64,000 bases of DNA from Aphrocallistes beatrix (GCA_963281255.1 OY725491.1:5196857-5260856); one strand, 5' to 3'; shown: positions 1 through 11,584, numbered from the stretch's first letter. Program-made: numbers and translations. The notes: a model not told the origin generated them from the letters alone.

Positions 1-193
1 CACCTGTAAGACATGTCCCTACAGGAGTTGTACTTCTTTCTATTTACTCTGTTTATTACTCAGGTATCCCCAAACTTTTTATCATCAACGCGTGCAGGGG
101 AAAGCAACCCGAGTTTGAAGATTCTGCTAGAGTTATTGATGAAGGGGATAAGTTTATCATACTTTCAACACTATCGATGAAAGAAGCACTGAA
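1..193 (+). CDS. Caspase-like cysteine protease, partial (end of large subunit)
   Basis: A coding exon runs from 64 to 193 and encodes about 43 residues centred on KLFIINACRG. This is the caspase large-subunit active-site block, normally QACRG, with the catalytic Cys present and the preceding Gln replaced by Asn. The next residues, EGDKFIILSTLS, fit the strand that follows this site in caspases (DFL.AYST). The exon starts after an AG at 61-63 in phase 1 and ends at a GTAAGT donor at 194. A GTAAGA donor at position 6 suggests a 58-bp upstream intron, so bases 1-5 would be the tail of the previous exon; joining them gives LT-CIPKLF, which fits the family. No small-subunit (p10) exon is recognisable in the following 20 kb, which is filled with repeats. 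The gene is therefore either broken or has a very large next intron. The family call is firm; whether the gene works is unknown. Confidence 0.8.
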
Positions 194-352
194 GTAAGTT
201 TACTATACATGTTGTAGACTCAGAATGCGTTTCCAATTGAAACAAACTACTACCGTTATTAATATTTTAAATGAAAAGTTTTTTACATTTAAGGGCAATT
301 TGTATTATAATATTATTATCCTTACTATTAAAACTCGATTAATCTATATGTA

Positions 353-1682
353 TCTTATATATTAAAATGCTAGGATTTTTTTGTTTGTCCGAATTGATTG
401 AAGAATTGGCAAGTCGTAGAGATAAGAAAATTGGCATGTAGGTTTCAAATGATGAATCTACGATTAAGTTCTAAGATCTAAGCGAAATTTTCACACCTCT
501 GCAAAAAAAATGGAAAACAATTTTTCACACCTTTTCTATACAATACTATGTACGGCTTCACTCTCACAATAGAAATCATTATACGACAATATTGTAGGCT
601 GTAATTGTAATTAATACTTCAAACAATAACTTATATGAATGTCTCAATTATATATTATAGTGTATGGCAGTTAAAAAGGTTATTTGTATATTTTTACACC
701 TTTATATACATATTTTCACACGATTTGACGAATTTTGAAAATTATGCTAGAAACACGCTTCCAACGGTTGACAAGGGGTTTTTAGGGGTGTAGATTTCGA
801 ATATCATATTTTCAAATCGATATGATAAATTATTTGTATACTTTTGTTCACAATAGATACATAAAGTAAACAAATTACAAAAATAGGCTAGAAACTAGCT
901 TTCAACAGTTGACATGGGGTTTTCAGGGGTGTAGATTTCGAATATCATATTTTCAGATCGATATGATAAATTATTTGTATACTTTTGTTTACAATAGACA
1001 CATAAAGTAAACAAATTACAAAAATAGGCTAGAAACTAGCTTACAACGGTTGACAAGGGGTTTTCAGGGGTATAGATTTCGAATATCATATTTTCAGATC
1101 GATATGACAAATTATTTGTTTACTTTGTTTACAATAGATACATAAAGTAAACAAATTACAAAAATAGGCTAGAAACTAACTTTCAACGGTTGACATGGGG
1201 TTTTCAGGGGTGTAGATTTCGATTATCATATTTTCAGATCGATATGATAAATTATTTGTATACTTTTGTTTACAATAGACACATAAAGTAAACAAATTAC
1301 AAAAATAGGCTAGAAACTAGCTTTCAATGGTTGACATGGGGTTTTCAGGGGTGTAGATTTCGAATATCATATTTTCAGATCGATATGATAAATTATTTGT
1401 TTACTTTGTTTACAACAGATACATAAAGTAAACAAATTACAAAAATGGGTTAGAAACTAGCTTTCAACGGTTGATATGGGGGTTTCAGGGGTGTAGATTT
1501 CGAATATCATATTTTCGGATCCATATGAATAATCTTTCGTTGACCTTTGTTTACAATATATATATAAAGGAAAAAAATTCCAGAAATAGTTTAGATTGAG
1601 TAACTCCAGACGCCCACAGGGAGACTCTGCGGACACGTAGTGTCCGCAAGCCGCGCAGCGCAAGCAAGCGAAGCGCGCTTGT
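353..1682 (+). mobile_element. Family B element, Helitron-like, non-autonomous (copy B1)
   Basis: The left end reads TCTTATATATTAAAATGCTA, a terminus repeated at 58038 and, reversed, at 20218 and 44320. The right end is a GC-rich hairpin made from GCGCAGCGCAAGCAAGCGAA and its complement, finishing CGCGCTTGT at 1682. It has no long terminal inverted repeats, no visible target duplication and no coding capacity. An AT-rich left end with a 3' hairpin resembles Helitron or Helentron ends; the class is inference. Bases 319-350 just before it are a stub of a family A left end. Confidence 0.6.
745..1535 (+). repeat. Tandem array of six ~140-bp units inside B1
   Basis: The unit carries the phrase GCTTTCAACGGTTGACATGG and recurs near 749, 890, 1030, 1170, 1310 and 1450. 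The same unit makes up the 11-copy array at 39.4-41.0 kb and occurs singly in B2 and B4. Nothing in it is coding. Confidence 0.9.
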
Positions 1683-1693
1683 ATATATATATA

Positions 1694-2231
1694 TCCTTAC
1701 TATTAAAACTCGATTATTGTATATATATCTATATCTGTAACGAATTGATTGAAGAAACTGCAAGGCGCAGAAGGCTGATTTTTGGCATGTGGGAGTCTTT
1801 TGGCTATGGCTCCAGTAAGTTCTGAGTTCAGAGCAAAATGTCAACTCATCATGGAATTATGACGTCATTGTCACATTTTTAAAAGTTAAGCAACACAGTT
1901 ATTCGGGCTTAACTCAGCCATTATAGGAAATAGCAGGCTGAAATTTTAATAGAATCTGTATACTAACATATCTCCCATATGATGTAACTATCATCAAAAA
2001 ATGATGACTCATCACTTTGTTATGACGTCATCATTACTCATCAAAAATTTTTAAAATTGACAAATTTCCTGATTTTTCGAGTGATACCGATTTTAAAACT
2101 AAGATGGACATATTTAGAGATGATATCTCCCTTATAATTAACCAATGTCACCTCCAGGCGACCGAAGGGAGCCTCCGGCGAATACGAAGTGTCCGCCAGC
2201 CGCGCAGCGCAAGCAAGCGAAGTGCGCTTGT
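1694..2231 (+). mobile_element. Family A element, Helitron-like, non-autonomous (full copy A1)
   Basis: This is the most complete copy of a roughly 540-bp repeat. The left end is TCCTTACTATTAAAACTCGA and the right end is the same CGCGCTTGT hairpin used by family B. The body contains palindromic CRE-like sites TGACGTCA at 1860-1867 and 2023-2030 and an AP-1-like TGACTCA at 2005-2011, all kept in other copies. No open reading frame is meaningful. The Helitron assignment rests only on end structure. Confidence 0.65.
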
Positions 2232-2849
2232 TTAATTTAATTCGACTTTTAAATTATTAATAACTTTAATTAATTACCCTAATTAAGTATCCACTGATAG
2301 TTTGTTTGAATTGGGAAATTATTTGAACTAATCGAAACGCGTTTCAACTGGAAGTGCATTCTGACTGCAACCTACTTGAATTTTAGTCCATGTGAGATAT
2401 CACTAAATCCTTATATTGCAAAAACTCATACTGGAAAATAATGACATTTAAATTAGTGATGTTTAAATATATTACTTAATCTTGCATAATAGGGTGACCA
2501 GAAAACAATTTTACATTAAAACAGTCCAATTCTTTTTCTTGTGTTTTAATAATTCTCATCCAAGACTAAACACTATCATCAATGGTGTAGAGCAATATTA
2601 TGTTAAAAATACACGGGTGTTATAAGCTGTCGTAGTTTGAATAAAAGTCTTCCAAAAATATACACATTTAGTGTTATTAATGATTAAAATATTGTGGTGT
2701 TTAGAACACAATATTTTACTTCATAAATAGCCATATATTGAAAAGTCGAGTTGTGCATTATCATCGTTTGTGTTTGTTGTGGTATATTCAAGATTCACTA
2801 TAAATATATACTACTAGTATATACGTACATAATACACATATTCAACTAT
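2232..2849. other. No feature recognised
   Basis: AT-rich single-copy-looking sequence between two family A copies. I see no coding signal or structured repeat in it. Confidence 0.5.
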
Positions 2850-3162
2850 ACAAGCGCGCTTCGCTTGCTTGCGCTGCGCGGCTGGCTGACACAAAGTGTC
2901 CGCCGGAGGCGACCTGCGGGCTCCTGGGGTCACATTGATTAATTATATAGGAGATAACATCCCTAAATATGTCTGTCCTACTGTTATATTCGATATCGTA
3001 CGAAAAATCACCAAATTTGTCAATTTTTAAAATTTTGATGCGCAATGATGACGTCACAACAGAGTGATGAGTCATCAACTTACTGGAGCCATAGCCAAAA
3101 GACTCCTACATGCCAAAAATCAGCTTTCTGCTGGCAGTTTGTTCAATCAATTCGTTACATAC
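2850..3162 (-). mobile_element. Family A element, truncated (A2)
   Basis: Reverse-oriented copy beginning with the 3' hairpin (ACAAGCGCGCTTCGCTTGC) and ending near CAATTCGTTACATAC. The terminal TCCTTACTATT segment is missing and is replaced by a TA microsatellite. Confidence 0.75.

Positions 3163-3211
<49 letters not shown>
3163..3211. repeat. (TA)n microsatellite
   Basis: About 24 uninterrupted TA dinucleotides separate family A copy A2 from the AT-rich inverted-repeat element that follows. Confidence 0.95.
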
Positions 3212-3214
<3 letters not shown>

Positions 3215-3551
3215 AGTTGACTAATTCATGAATTAATGAATAATTCGAATAATTCATAATTCATTAAACCTGAGAAGAATTATTGAAAATTATAAAGTTT
3301 TAGCCAAGAAAAAGTCATAAATTGTAGGGATAAATTATTCGAATAATTTTTAATTCAGGAAGTGGAAACATTGTTGTCGAAGATTGATGGATCAATGCTA
3401 TAGAAAATGTTTGGAACACTTTCTATAATCTTTATTAGTTAGTAATTGTTACTTTCTTTTTTATCACACATTATTGACTAATTCATACTTGAATTATGAA
3501 TTATTCGAATAATTCGTAATTCTTTGCCATTTTTTAATGAATTAGTCAACT
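3215..3551. mobile_element. AT-rich MITE with 15-bp terminal inverted repeats
   Basis: The ends are AGTTGACTAATTCAT and its exact complement ATGAATTAGTCAACT. Internally, TTATTCGAATAA-type palindromes occur near both ends. The flanks are AT-rich, so a target duplication cannot be read with confidence. It sits between two family A pieces and may have split one copy. Confidence 0.7.
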
Positions 3552-3560
3552 TATATATTT

Positions 3561-4064
3561 GTGTCCGCCAGAGGCTCCCTTCGGTCGCCTGGAGTTAACA
3601 TTGGTTAATTATAAGGGAGATATCATCTCTAAATATGTACACCTTAGTTTTAAAATCGATATCACTCGAAAAATCACCAAATTTGTCAATTTTTAAAATT
3701 TTGATGAGTAATGATGACGTCATAACAAAGTGATGAGTCACATTTTTTGATGATAGTTGCATCATATGTGAGGCGTGTTAGTATACAGATTCAATTAAAA
3801 TTTCAGCCTTCTAAGTCCGAATAACTGTGTTGCTTAACTTTTAAAAATGTGACAATGACGTCATAATTCCATGATGAGTTGACATTTTGCTCTGAACTCA
3901 GAACTTACTGGAGCCATAGCCAAAAGATTTCCACATGCCAAAAATCAACTTTCTGCGCCTGGCAGTTTCTTCAATCAATTCGTAACAGATATATATATAT
4001 ATACAAACATTAATCGAGTTTTAATAGTAAGAATATATACATTAATCGAGTTTTAATAGTAAGG
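3561..4064 (-). mobile_element. Family A element lacking its hairpin end (A3)
   Basis: The reverse-oriented body starts at the GTGTCCGCCAGAGGCTCCC segment and ends with two copies of the terminal ATTAATCGAGTTTTAATAGT separated by about 30 bp. The 3' hairpin is absent, presumably lost next to the MITE at 3215-3551. The duplicated end matches the doubled end seen at 319-353. Confidence 0.75.
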
Positions 4065-5456
4065 ATTTTGTACTTTCTTAAGTCTAAAAGTGAAGGAACG
4101 TTATGAATTACTGCGCCTTTTTCTAAAATTTCGCCTGTTATGTAGCATAATCTGGGCCCCCTTTGGTGTCCTGGTTTTCAAAAACGTAGGAGCGAATATA
4201 TATATATGCTTATTATTTGTAATATTCATCAAAACAATATCATCACTAATAATATACTGCCTGGCCAAAAGTATTAGATATGGCTTTGCATCATATCACG
4301 ACAGCTACTGAAAAATCTGATATCAAATTCGAAATCTACACAGTCGAGTTACTCAGTTTAGTTTTCTATTCATTAATTATGCCTAAAGGATAATTAATAT
4401 CGCTTGTGTCACCTGATCCACTTGTTCCCACAATATATAATGGTCATAACAAGTGACATAAGGTGATACAGGTGCTAGTAATTACGCTTTGGAAAGAATT
4501 ATCTATAGGAAGCTTCTAAATTGATTTATTTGAGTGTATATATTTCGAAATTGATTTTAGATTTCATTAACCCCGGTGGGTTTAATTGATTGTCGTCCAT
4601 AGATAGACAATTTTATTATTATTTGTGATGTAAAGCATTATGGCGTTACAATACTTTTAATCAGACAGTGTATGATTATAATATGCATCTTTGTTTTAAG
4701 TATCACATCAATAAGATACTGAGAAGCGCCTTCATAAATGGGCGGAGAGGCACTCTCAAAAAGAGGTTGGAATATAATTATTTCTCAACCATATTATTTT
4801 AACAATGATGCCGTATTTTCTTATTTTCCCATTCAGAAGTCATTTTTCCTGTTTTGCGCGACGGGATATCCAAGGGCGCCCAGTTAGTATCTATTGCTGT
4901 CATTTGTAAACAATGACCGTTTAATTTGCTTGATTATTCTAAAAAATAAGGAAATATTATTTAGTAGGAAATTTTGAAAATGATGTCCAGAATTCCCTAG
5001 GAACTCACATCTCTGATGCGAATAATTTTTAATACATAGGCGTGACATTTCGGAAAATAATACTAAACCTGGTTTCGGAATGATCACCAAACTCCCAAAA
5101 TCATAAACCTGGCGGATATGGTACCTAGTGACTAGGGTGGCACGCATTGGGCTCACTCAACCTTGAGCCCTACGCTAAGAGTACATGAAGTTTGATAGGA
5201 TTATGTTGGTATTCATATACTTATATTACATACACCCCAAGTAACCATCCAAATGCTGGTTTAACCAGCATTTCATCAGACTAGTGTTTGACCCATTATG
5301 ACCAGTAGGCTACCTCTGTTAAGTATATTATCATTGCGAGAGGATTGATGAACTTAAATTTATTTATCGAATTGGTTGCTTACATCTTATATTTGACTAC
5401 CACAAAATTATTTGAGTCATTTTCCTCTCGAAGGAAACCAGATTTTGCTCTCATTT
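4065..5456. other. No gene recognised
   Basis: Only short frames without domain signatures are present. One short palindrome (AAATGCTGG...CCAGCATTT, near 5252) and a possible Tc1-like end (CTGGCCAAAAGTATT, near 4261) are the only structured items I see. Confidence 0.4.
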
Positions 5457-5599
5457 CAGGGCCGGCAGAAGCAAACTAAAGGTGGTTTAGCAAAATTCAT
5501 ATTTAAAAAGGCAAAATTGTAGTTTAGTAATACCTGTAATAGAAATTCTATAAAAAAGTGCTAAACGTTGTATCTGTCGTACTGCTTCCTCCGACCCTG
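5457..5599. mobile_element. Small hAT-like MITE, tentative
   Basis: The ends CAGGGCCGGCAGAAGCA and TGCTTCCTCCGACCCTG are imperfect inverted repeats starting with CAG, as in hAT elements. I do not see an 8-bp target duplication, so the call rests only on the ends. Confidence 0.45.
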
Positions 5600-5718
5600 C
5601 ATCTAGATTTACCAAGATTGTACTAACCAAAAGATTAGAAACAAATTTTTTAGGTTTATTGATCATCTTTACTGTTCATCATTCTGCTTATACAATCAAA
5701 CGTGCAATCATATATAAT

Positions 5719-6216
5719 ACAAGCGCGCTTCGCTTGCTTGCGCGCGGCTGGCGGACACTTTGTGTCCGCCGGAGGCTCCCTTCGGTCGCCTTTGGTCACC
5801 ATTGATTAATATATATGGGAGATAACATCTCTAAATACATCTGCCCTACTGTTATCATCGAGATCGCACGAAAAATCACCAAAATTATCAATTTTAAAAA
5901 TTTTGATGAGTAATGATGACGTCATAACAAAGTGATGAGTCATCATTTTTTGATGATAGTTACATCATATGTGAGGTATGTTAATATACAGATTCTATGA
6001 AAATCTCAGCCTTCTATCTCCTATAATGACTGAGCTATGCTCGAATAACTCTGTTGCTTAACTTTTAAAAATGTGACAATTACGTCATAATTCCATGATG
6101 AGTAGATATTTTGCTCTGAGCTCAGAATTTAGTGGAGCCATAACCAAAAGACTCCCACATGCCAAAAATCAGCTTTCTGTGCCCGGCAGTTTCTTCAATC
6201 AATTCGTAACAGATAT

Positions 6217-6247
<31 letters not shown>

Positions 6248-6290
6248 TACACATATATATATATACATTAATCGAGTTTTAATAGTTAGA
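5719..6290 (-). mobile_element. Family A element, near full length (A4)
   Basis: Both the 3' hairpin (from 5719) and the terminal ATTAATCGAGTTTTAATAGT (to 6290) are present in reverse orientation. The TGACGTCA and TGAGTCA-type sites are retained near 5917-5940. A (GATA)n microsatellite has grown inside it at about 6217-6247. Confidence 0.8.
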
Positions 6291-6746
6291 ATATGTAGGA
6301 TTATTCATAGGAGATGGCAGAACAAGACCAGCATTTGAATACAATAAGTTGGGACCTATGATATGACTAGAATCACTATTAGTAACACAGAGTGACATAG
6401 AGTATTTGTTTACTGAACTAGCGACAACTAGCCCTACCTTTACACGCTACTCATCCCGTTCTCGGCGGGACACTTCGTCGCAGGACATTTTCGACTCATA
6501 ATACACTTTGTTTAACCTCATCTGTAATTGATAGGCAATTATGCGAACAACTTACACACCAAATTCAAATAATTAAACTACTCATCCAATCAGTAGTACA
6601 ATCCTTATAACTAATACAAATGTTATCTCCTATATAAGTTAATAAATTGTATTGCTATTGTATTGACTATCGTATTGATACGTACTATAAAAAAATACTG
6701 TATAATGTCAAAGCTTGTGACACAATTCATATGAAAAGAAATTATA
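6291..6746. other. No feature recognised
   Basis: AT-rich sequence with a short GC-richer patch near 6470. No coding or repeat signal is evident. Confidence 0.4.
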
Positions 6747-7561
6747 TACACCAAAGGAACAAAAGTATCTGAACACTTCAGTATTTCACATACAAATTGT
6801 ACTAAAATGGGTTTATTCATGAAGAGGTTTACTCTAAACGGTATGGGATACAGCTAATCGGATTCCAGATTCAAATAATACACATTCGAATTAGTCACTA
6901 TTGAATTTTTCTAATCATTCAATCATTTCTAAACTGTATATTATCAATCAGTGCCACCTTATGCCACATCAGAGATGCACGCGGGCCGTGCGGGCCGAAT
7001 ATAATAGTTTGCGAGCCCGTGGGCCGGAAATCTGGGCAGAACTCCCCACGATGACAACCGAGACGATGTTTTTAATTGTCACGGTGTACCAATTAAGGAA
7101 TACTTACGTAAATGGAACTTTGTTAGTTTCCACTTATTTGAGTTTGCAGAAACTCACTCCCACAAAAGGATTCCCTTAGTGTCTCTCTATAGTTAGTAAC
7201 TTGCAAAGCGGGCCAAAAATATTTATGCGGGCTTCTTGCGGGCCGAATAAATTAGTTGCGGGCCGCGGTTACAAATTTCGGCCCGCGTGCAACTCTGTGC
7301 CACATACGTCCATTTTAACCACTATACATTATGGCAATGAATTAGCTATGGTCGCTCAGGCTGATAAGATAAATTCACGAAGTTGAGTAATTTATTATAT
7401 ATATCCAACTATGACTAATTGGAATGTGTAGATTTCGAATACGGAATCAGACTTTTAGTATCTATAGAGTTGAACGTATTGCCCTCCATGAAGAGATCCA
7501 ATTTAGGAATATTTGTATGGGAAAGAATCAAATGGTCAAATACTTTTGTCCGGTTGGTGTA
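6747..7561. mobile_element. Tc1/mariner-type non-autonomous element carrying a nested hAT MITE
   Basis: The ends are imperfect inverted repeats: TACACCAAAGGAACAAAAGT on the left and ACTTTTGTCCGGTTGGTGTA on the right. The same end type bounds the MITE at 31648-31795, which is flanked by TA. The interior is non-coding apart from the hAT insertion at 6970-7297. Confidence 0.65.
6970..7297. mobile_element. hAT-type MITE with perfect 8-bp target duplication
   Basis: The ends are CAGAGATGCACGCGGGCC and GGCCCGCGTGCAACTCTG, imperfect inverted repeats. They are flanked by identical 8-bp direct repeats TGCCACAT at 6962-6969 and 7298-7305. An 8-bp duplication and CAG-starting ends define hAT transposition. 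The GC-rich subterminal GCGGGCC clusters contrast strongly with the AT-rich surroundings. Open frames over it are by-products of this composition. Confidence 0.92.
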
Positions 7562-8065
7562 CTACCTTAATTTGTGTATTTCATTAAACCGAGCCAAAGT
7601 TCGTTCAATATTCTAAATAACTATTAAAAACACCACTTTGCATACAGTAGAACTAACAAGTGAGACTAGCTACAACCAATTACGGCAGCCATCCATTGCG
7701 TGTACACTCCCATCCTTTCTGTGAGAGCATTTTAAAATTTTCTAATGCTGTTGAAATCTTGTAACTTCAATTTATTAGCATTTAATTAACCTTTTGTATT
7801 TTCATTTACAAGAATTATCAGGAATATTACTCTCGCTAATGGGTTCGAGCAAAAGGTTGGATGTTGATTTCAGAAATCGTCAGAGTTTGAAATATTCTGG
7901 TTGGGATAAATTTCAGACGAAAAGGTTTCGGGTTGAAACCGGATCGGCCATACCAATCGTACCAGTGACTACTGTCCTGAAGTTATAAATTTAACGTATT
8001 TTAATTAAATCTTAGTTAATTACCTCGTTTAACGATGTCAGTATGGATGATCTTTAATTTTCTAG
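7562..8065. other. Upstream region or intron of the 8.1-kb gene
   Basis: The downstream coding exon is open to a TTTCTAG acceptor at 8059-8065, so a 5' exon should lie in or beyond this stretch. A 64-codon frame at 7794-7988 is present but has no recognisable motif, and I cannot identify the upstream exon. Confidence 0.3.
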
Positions 8066-9230
8066 GTCTAACTTTAACGGTTACGGTGATGTGCCATACT
8101 TCCATTTATATTTATATAAAGAACTTCGCAAAGTAAAAGACAGCGGGATCTTAATTGATGATCTTGTCCTAAACATTAATAAAGCTATGTCAAATGATAA
8201 AATTCTAGAGAAAAAAGGGGAAATTCAAGTGTGCGAGCTTACAAATTGTGGAAATCTAAAGAAATTGAGACTAAAGAGAATGTGGCCGCTTGAAGAAATC
8301 GATAAATTGTTACCTCGAAACCCTTCTTACCAACGTCGAGTTTCTATTGAAGAATCAGATAGTGTATATCAAATTTCCGAAAAGATACGAACTCTTCAAA
8401 TCAAGGGGCCGAAATCGATATCCTGTATAGCAATTAACAAGGAGGATAATTCCTTCTATTTTGCTGATCCAATTGCTGGAAAAGTTTTTGTTCTCTTCAA
8501 AAAAAAATGCTACGACATTGATTTTGGAGATAATTTGTTAAAATCCCCACGATTCGTAGAATTTTTTCCTGAAGAGAGGATTCTTTTCATCTCTCACGAA
8601 TTGGGCGTTGTACAAGTTGTTATGGACAAGAATAATCCCATGAATGTAGTAGATTTCAAAACTCTAGAACATAAATTTCTAACTCCTTGTCTAGCTGGAG
8701 ATAAGAAAAATGGTTTACTTTACATTCTCAACCGAATTGGAGAAGAAAGCAATGCAGTTATGAAAATATACGAGTACAGGGTTGAGTATAAAGAAATGAG
8801 ACGTACTCACATAATTAATATCCCTGAAAAAATTCAAAAATTTTACGCTCCTATCTTCTTAGATATGAAATTAATCAATTCTGAAATGAACAAACCTACA
8901 ATAATCATTCTAGTCTATTACCCATCACCTCATCTATTGTATTATAATTTAGAAAATGTCGAATTAACTTCTAAAAGTTTGAAGTTTCAAGATCCAGCAT
9001 TTCTTGCCATTGTGGATAAGTCAGTTATTTTAAGTTGTCCAGGTTCTAATACAATCGGCATCTTGAATGAGTTTGGTCGTGATGAAAGGCCTAAAACCAT
9101 TTCACGTCCAAATGCACTCATCTGCGATTCAAATAACGAAATGATCATTACCTCTTTCAACAAGGAGAATATTTGCGAACTTCTTTGGTATGCGATATCA
9201 GGTGAAAATGCTATGGCTTTCTCCAAATAA
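8066..9230 (+). CDS. Probable NHL/beta-propeller protein, large 3' exon
   Basis: The frame is open from the acceptor at 8066 to a TAA at 9228-9230, about 387 codons. The first in-frame ATG is internal, so a 5' exon is expected. The N-terminal 130 residues are charged and helical-looking. After that come repeated blade-like segments (NSFYFADPIAGKVFVL, NGLLYILNRI and others) typical of divergent NHL or six-bladed propellers. The overall plan (helical region, a short V.C....L...I block, then propeller) matches the clearer NHL pseudogene at 15728-16993. That makes a TRIM/NHL-type relative likely, but no RING or B-box is visible. Substrate and partners are unknown. Confidence 0.6.
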
Positions 9231-9522
9231 TTTGGTCCATTTGGTTAAGGATATTATTGTGTGACCCTAATTTGGAATATATTGTGAAGCTATTACATGT
9301 ATATTGATGGGTTTTTAGTTTCGAGTTTGCTATGTGTATATTAATTAAGCTCATTTTGCATTGCTAATTTTCCTTTTTCAAATTTTTCACCATATGTGTT
9401 TATTTCTTGAGGAGTATCCTTTAAACAATAGTCATTTGAGTGAAAATATTTATTTTTGGTTAATTATTGGTCAAAAACATCAAAATTTAGGCTAAAATAT
9501 GCTCGGTGGAAGGGGTCGAGAT

Positions 9523-9930
9523 CAGTAGTGGCTCCGCGGGGGGATAGGAGAGACATAGCCCCCCCAAATAAAGTGATAAAGTTGATTTCTACTTTTTGTC
9601 TTGATTTTTATGCATCAAAGCCAATGAATAATATGATAAATTATACCAAACTTATTGCTCCATAGAAGTTAGAATAGCTATAGATTGATATTTCAGCGTA
9701 TAATATTTGAAAATTACCCTTTTATTTGCTCGCTTCGCTCACTCTTAAATTCGGCTTAAATTCGACTGCCCTAGAATTAAAAGATCTGCGTTAATGCAGG
9801 GTCGTAGAAATTTGTTTTATGTGGGTCCTACAAAACAAAATCTACGACCCTGCATTAACGCTGGTCTTAATTCTAGGACAGTCGAATTTAAGTTGGCCTC
9901 CAGAATTTAAAATCTCTGGAGCCACTACTG
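9523..9930. mobile_element. hAT-type MITE with perfect 8-bp target duplication and internal foldback
   Basis: The ends are CAGTAGTGGCTCC and GGAGCCACTACTG, perfect 13-bp inverted repeats. They are flanked by identical GTCGAGAT at 9515-9522 and 9931-9938. Inside, 9757-9892 forms a second long inverted repeat (arms of about 55 bp around a short loop), so the element can fold back at two levels. It has no coding capacity. Confidence 0.93.
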
Positions 9931-10233
9931 GTCGAGATATGACCATTTTTAGCAAAACTCCATAACATTTTAGCAGAATTCCTAATGTTCTCCAGGCGTA
10001 TTGCTTGGCAAATTCGAGCATTTTATATATTGTGACTCATACTATGTATTACTAGCTAGCACGGAAATGATCATAACAATTGAATTTAAAGTGATTCATA
10101 AAAGGTACCAAAAAATCTGTTCATAATAGAGATACTTCATATTAAGCGAACTTGATTCAATACAAATCGTATCTAAAAAATGAAATTGGGACCAGGAGGT
10201 TAGTTCATAATAAACGAATGTTCATATTGGCGG

Positions 10234-10371
10234 CATGGGCGCCGAACTTTTCGAAATCTAAAGACAATTTCGGGGTTCCAGGGGGGGCTCAGTCCTAAAT
10301 TTTGTATTGCGTCTATGGGCCATCTTCGAATCCAGAGGGGCTTGAGCCCACCCCCGGGTTCGGCGCCTATG
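10234..10371. mobile_element. Small inverted-repeat element
   Basis: The ends CATGGGCGCCGAAC and GTTCGGCGCCTATG are near-perfect inverted repeats. The flanks ATTGGCGG and TTAGGCGG resemble a decayed 8-bp duplication. Between it and the hAT MITE ending at 9930 I see nothing else. Confidence 0.6.
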
Positions 10372-10894
10372 TTAGGCGGGTTCATAATAAGCAACCCTGA
10401 CTGTATTTGGTTAGACCTCTGTTATGTAACTGATGCTCTTATCTAACTCAAATGCTTTGTGATGAATATCGGGAGAATATCCGAGTGAATGGTTCGCGAA
10501 CGACAAAATGTATCACAAAATATATTTTGCGAATAGTCGAAATCACAACTAGAAACCCGCGAAAGCGATGATTACATATCTTACTTCCAAACTACAAACA
10601 CACAAACAGGCTGTAATGGCTTAAACATGCAATTTTTTGTTTCCATAGCAACTGAGGAATGCATAGACGTTCCAACTAAAATTTTCAGATTATTTGGCTT
10701 GAGGCTTGAGGTCAAATAGTGATAACATAATAAGGCAATCATGGCAATAATAATACTTGTGGAAGAAAACGAGATGCATGATATGGAAAAATTTGGAGAA
10801 TTTGTCTAAAAGTGGGTACAAAAGGGGGAGATTGAAGCAGGCAACGCGGGCCGCACAAAGCAAGGCCGCGGGCCGCCTGTTGGACAGCGCTGGC
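10372..10894. other. No gene recognised
   Basis: Mostly AT-rich sequence. A GCGGGCCGC-rich patch at 10846-10880 resembles the subterminal clusters of the hAT MITE at 6970 and may be a fragment of that family. Confidence 0.4.
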
Positions 10895-11367
10895 CTAGAA
10901 CATCAATGCACTTCTTCCAACGTTTGATCCAGGTTTAAAATCCACTATGGAAAAAGGTCTTAGGTTGCTTGTCAAAAAAACTATTTACAGCTTCGATCAA
11001 CTCTTCGTCACTGCCAAATTTCCAAATTTTTCAAAAGCTATTGATATAAGAAATTTGGAACTTTGCCAAATTGCATAGGAGGGAGCTGAGTCATCGTAAA
11101 CGTTAGCTAGCCTTTGGTGGATGTCCATCGGCGCATTCCCTTCTAAGGTCAAAAACTTTATGACCGCTCTGTATTCAATTCGATCCATTTTTGAAAAAAT
11201 GAAGAGATGTATTATAAATTGATAAATTAGAAAGGGAAAAAATAGATAAGAATAGGTTGAAGCTGAAAATTAGTTGTGTACATGTTGACAAACAACTATG
11301 CTTAATTTCATTCATCAATAATAAAGAGAAGTCTGGTAGGCTAAGAACTTATTGAACTCCCCTCGTA
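10895..11367 (-). pseudogene. Mariner transposase relic, internally deleted
   Basis: Reading from 11188 downward, the first 35 residues (IEYRAVIKFLTLEG, DIHQRL, DDSAPSYA) match the N-terminal helix-turn-helix of mariner transposases. After a frame change the sequence jumps to the C-terminal block: DEELIEAVNSFFDKQPKTFF, then WIKRWKKCID. The DDD catalytic core is missing. One in-frame TAA lies between these C-terminal motifs. The right end TACGAGGGGAGTTCAATAAG (complement, ending at 11367) is a mariner-type terminus; I cannot place the left end. This is an internal-deletion derivative, not an active gene. Confidence 0.85.
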
Positions 11368-11441
11368 TCCCACTTTTGACTAATCTTGTTTTGATTGCCG
11401 ACTGCAAAACAATCAATAATTCACATACGTTTTACAATTAA

Positions 11442-11584
11442 TTAAAACGTCAAATCTTGAGAAGTAAAATATCTGAAAATTACAGGCAGTATGCTTAATA
11501 ACTGATTGAAAATGCCTGGAATTTTCAGGTACTATTATACATAATAATATCTCTGAAATTATGATAACTGATTTGACGTTTTAA
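11442..11584. mobile_element. Small palindromic MITE
   Basis: Perfect 14-bp inverted repeats TTAAAACGTCAAAT and ATTTGACGTTTTAA bound a 143-bp AT-rich segment that is itself partly self-complementary. No target duplication can be assigned. Confidence 0.65.

Noticed and set aside
4090-4311. 73-codon hydrophobic frame
   Set aside because: No family resemblance, and AT-rich sequence readily gives hydrophobic frames.
6901-7386. Two frames of 92 and 61 codons
   Set aside because: They overlap the hAT MITE and its target duplications; their composition comes from the GCGGGCC clusters.
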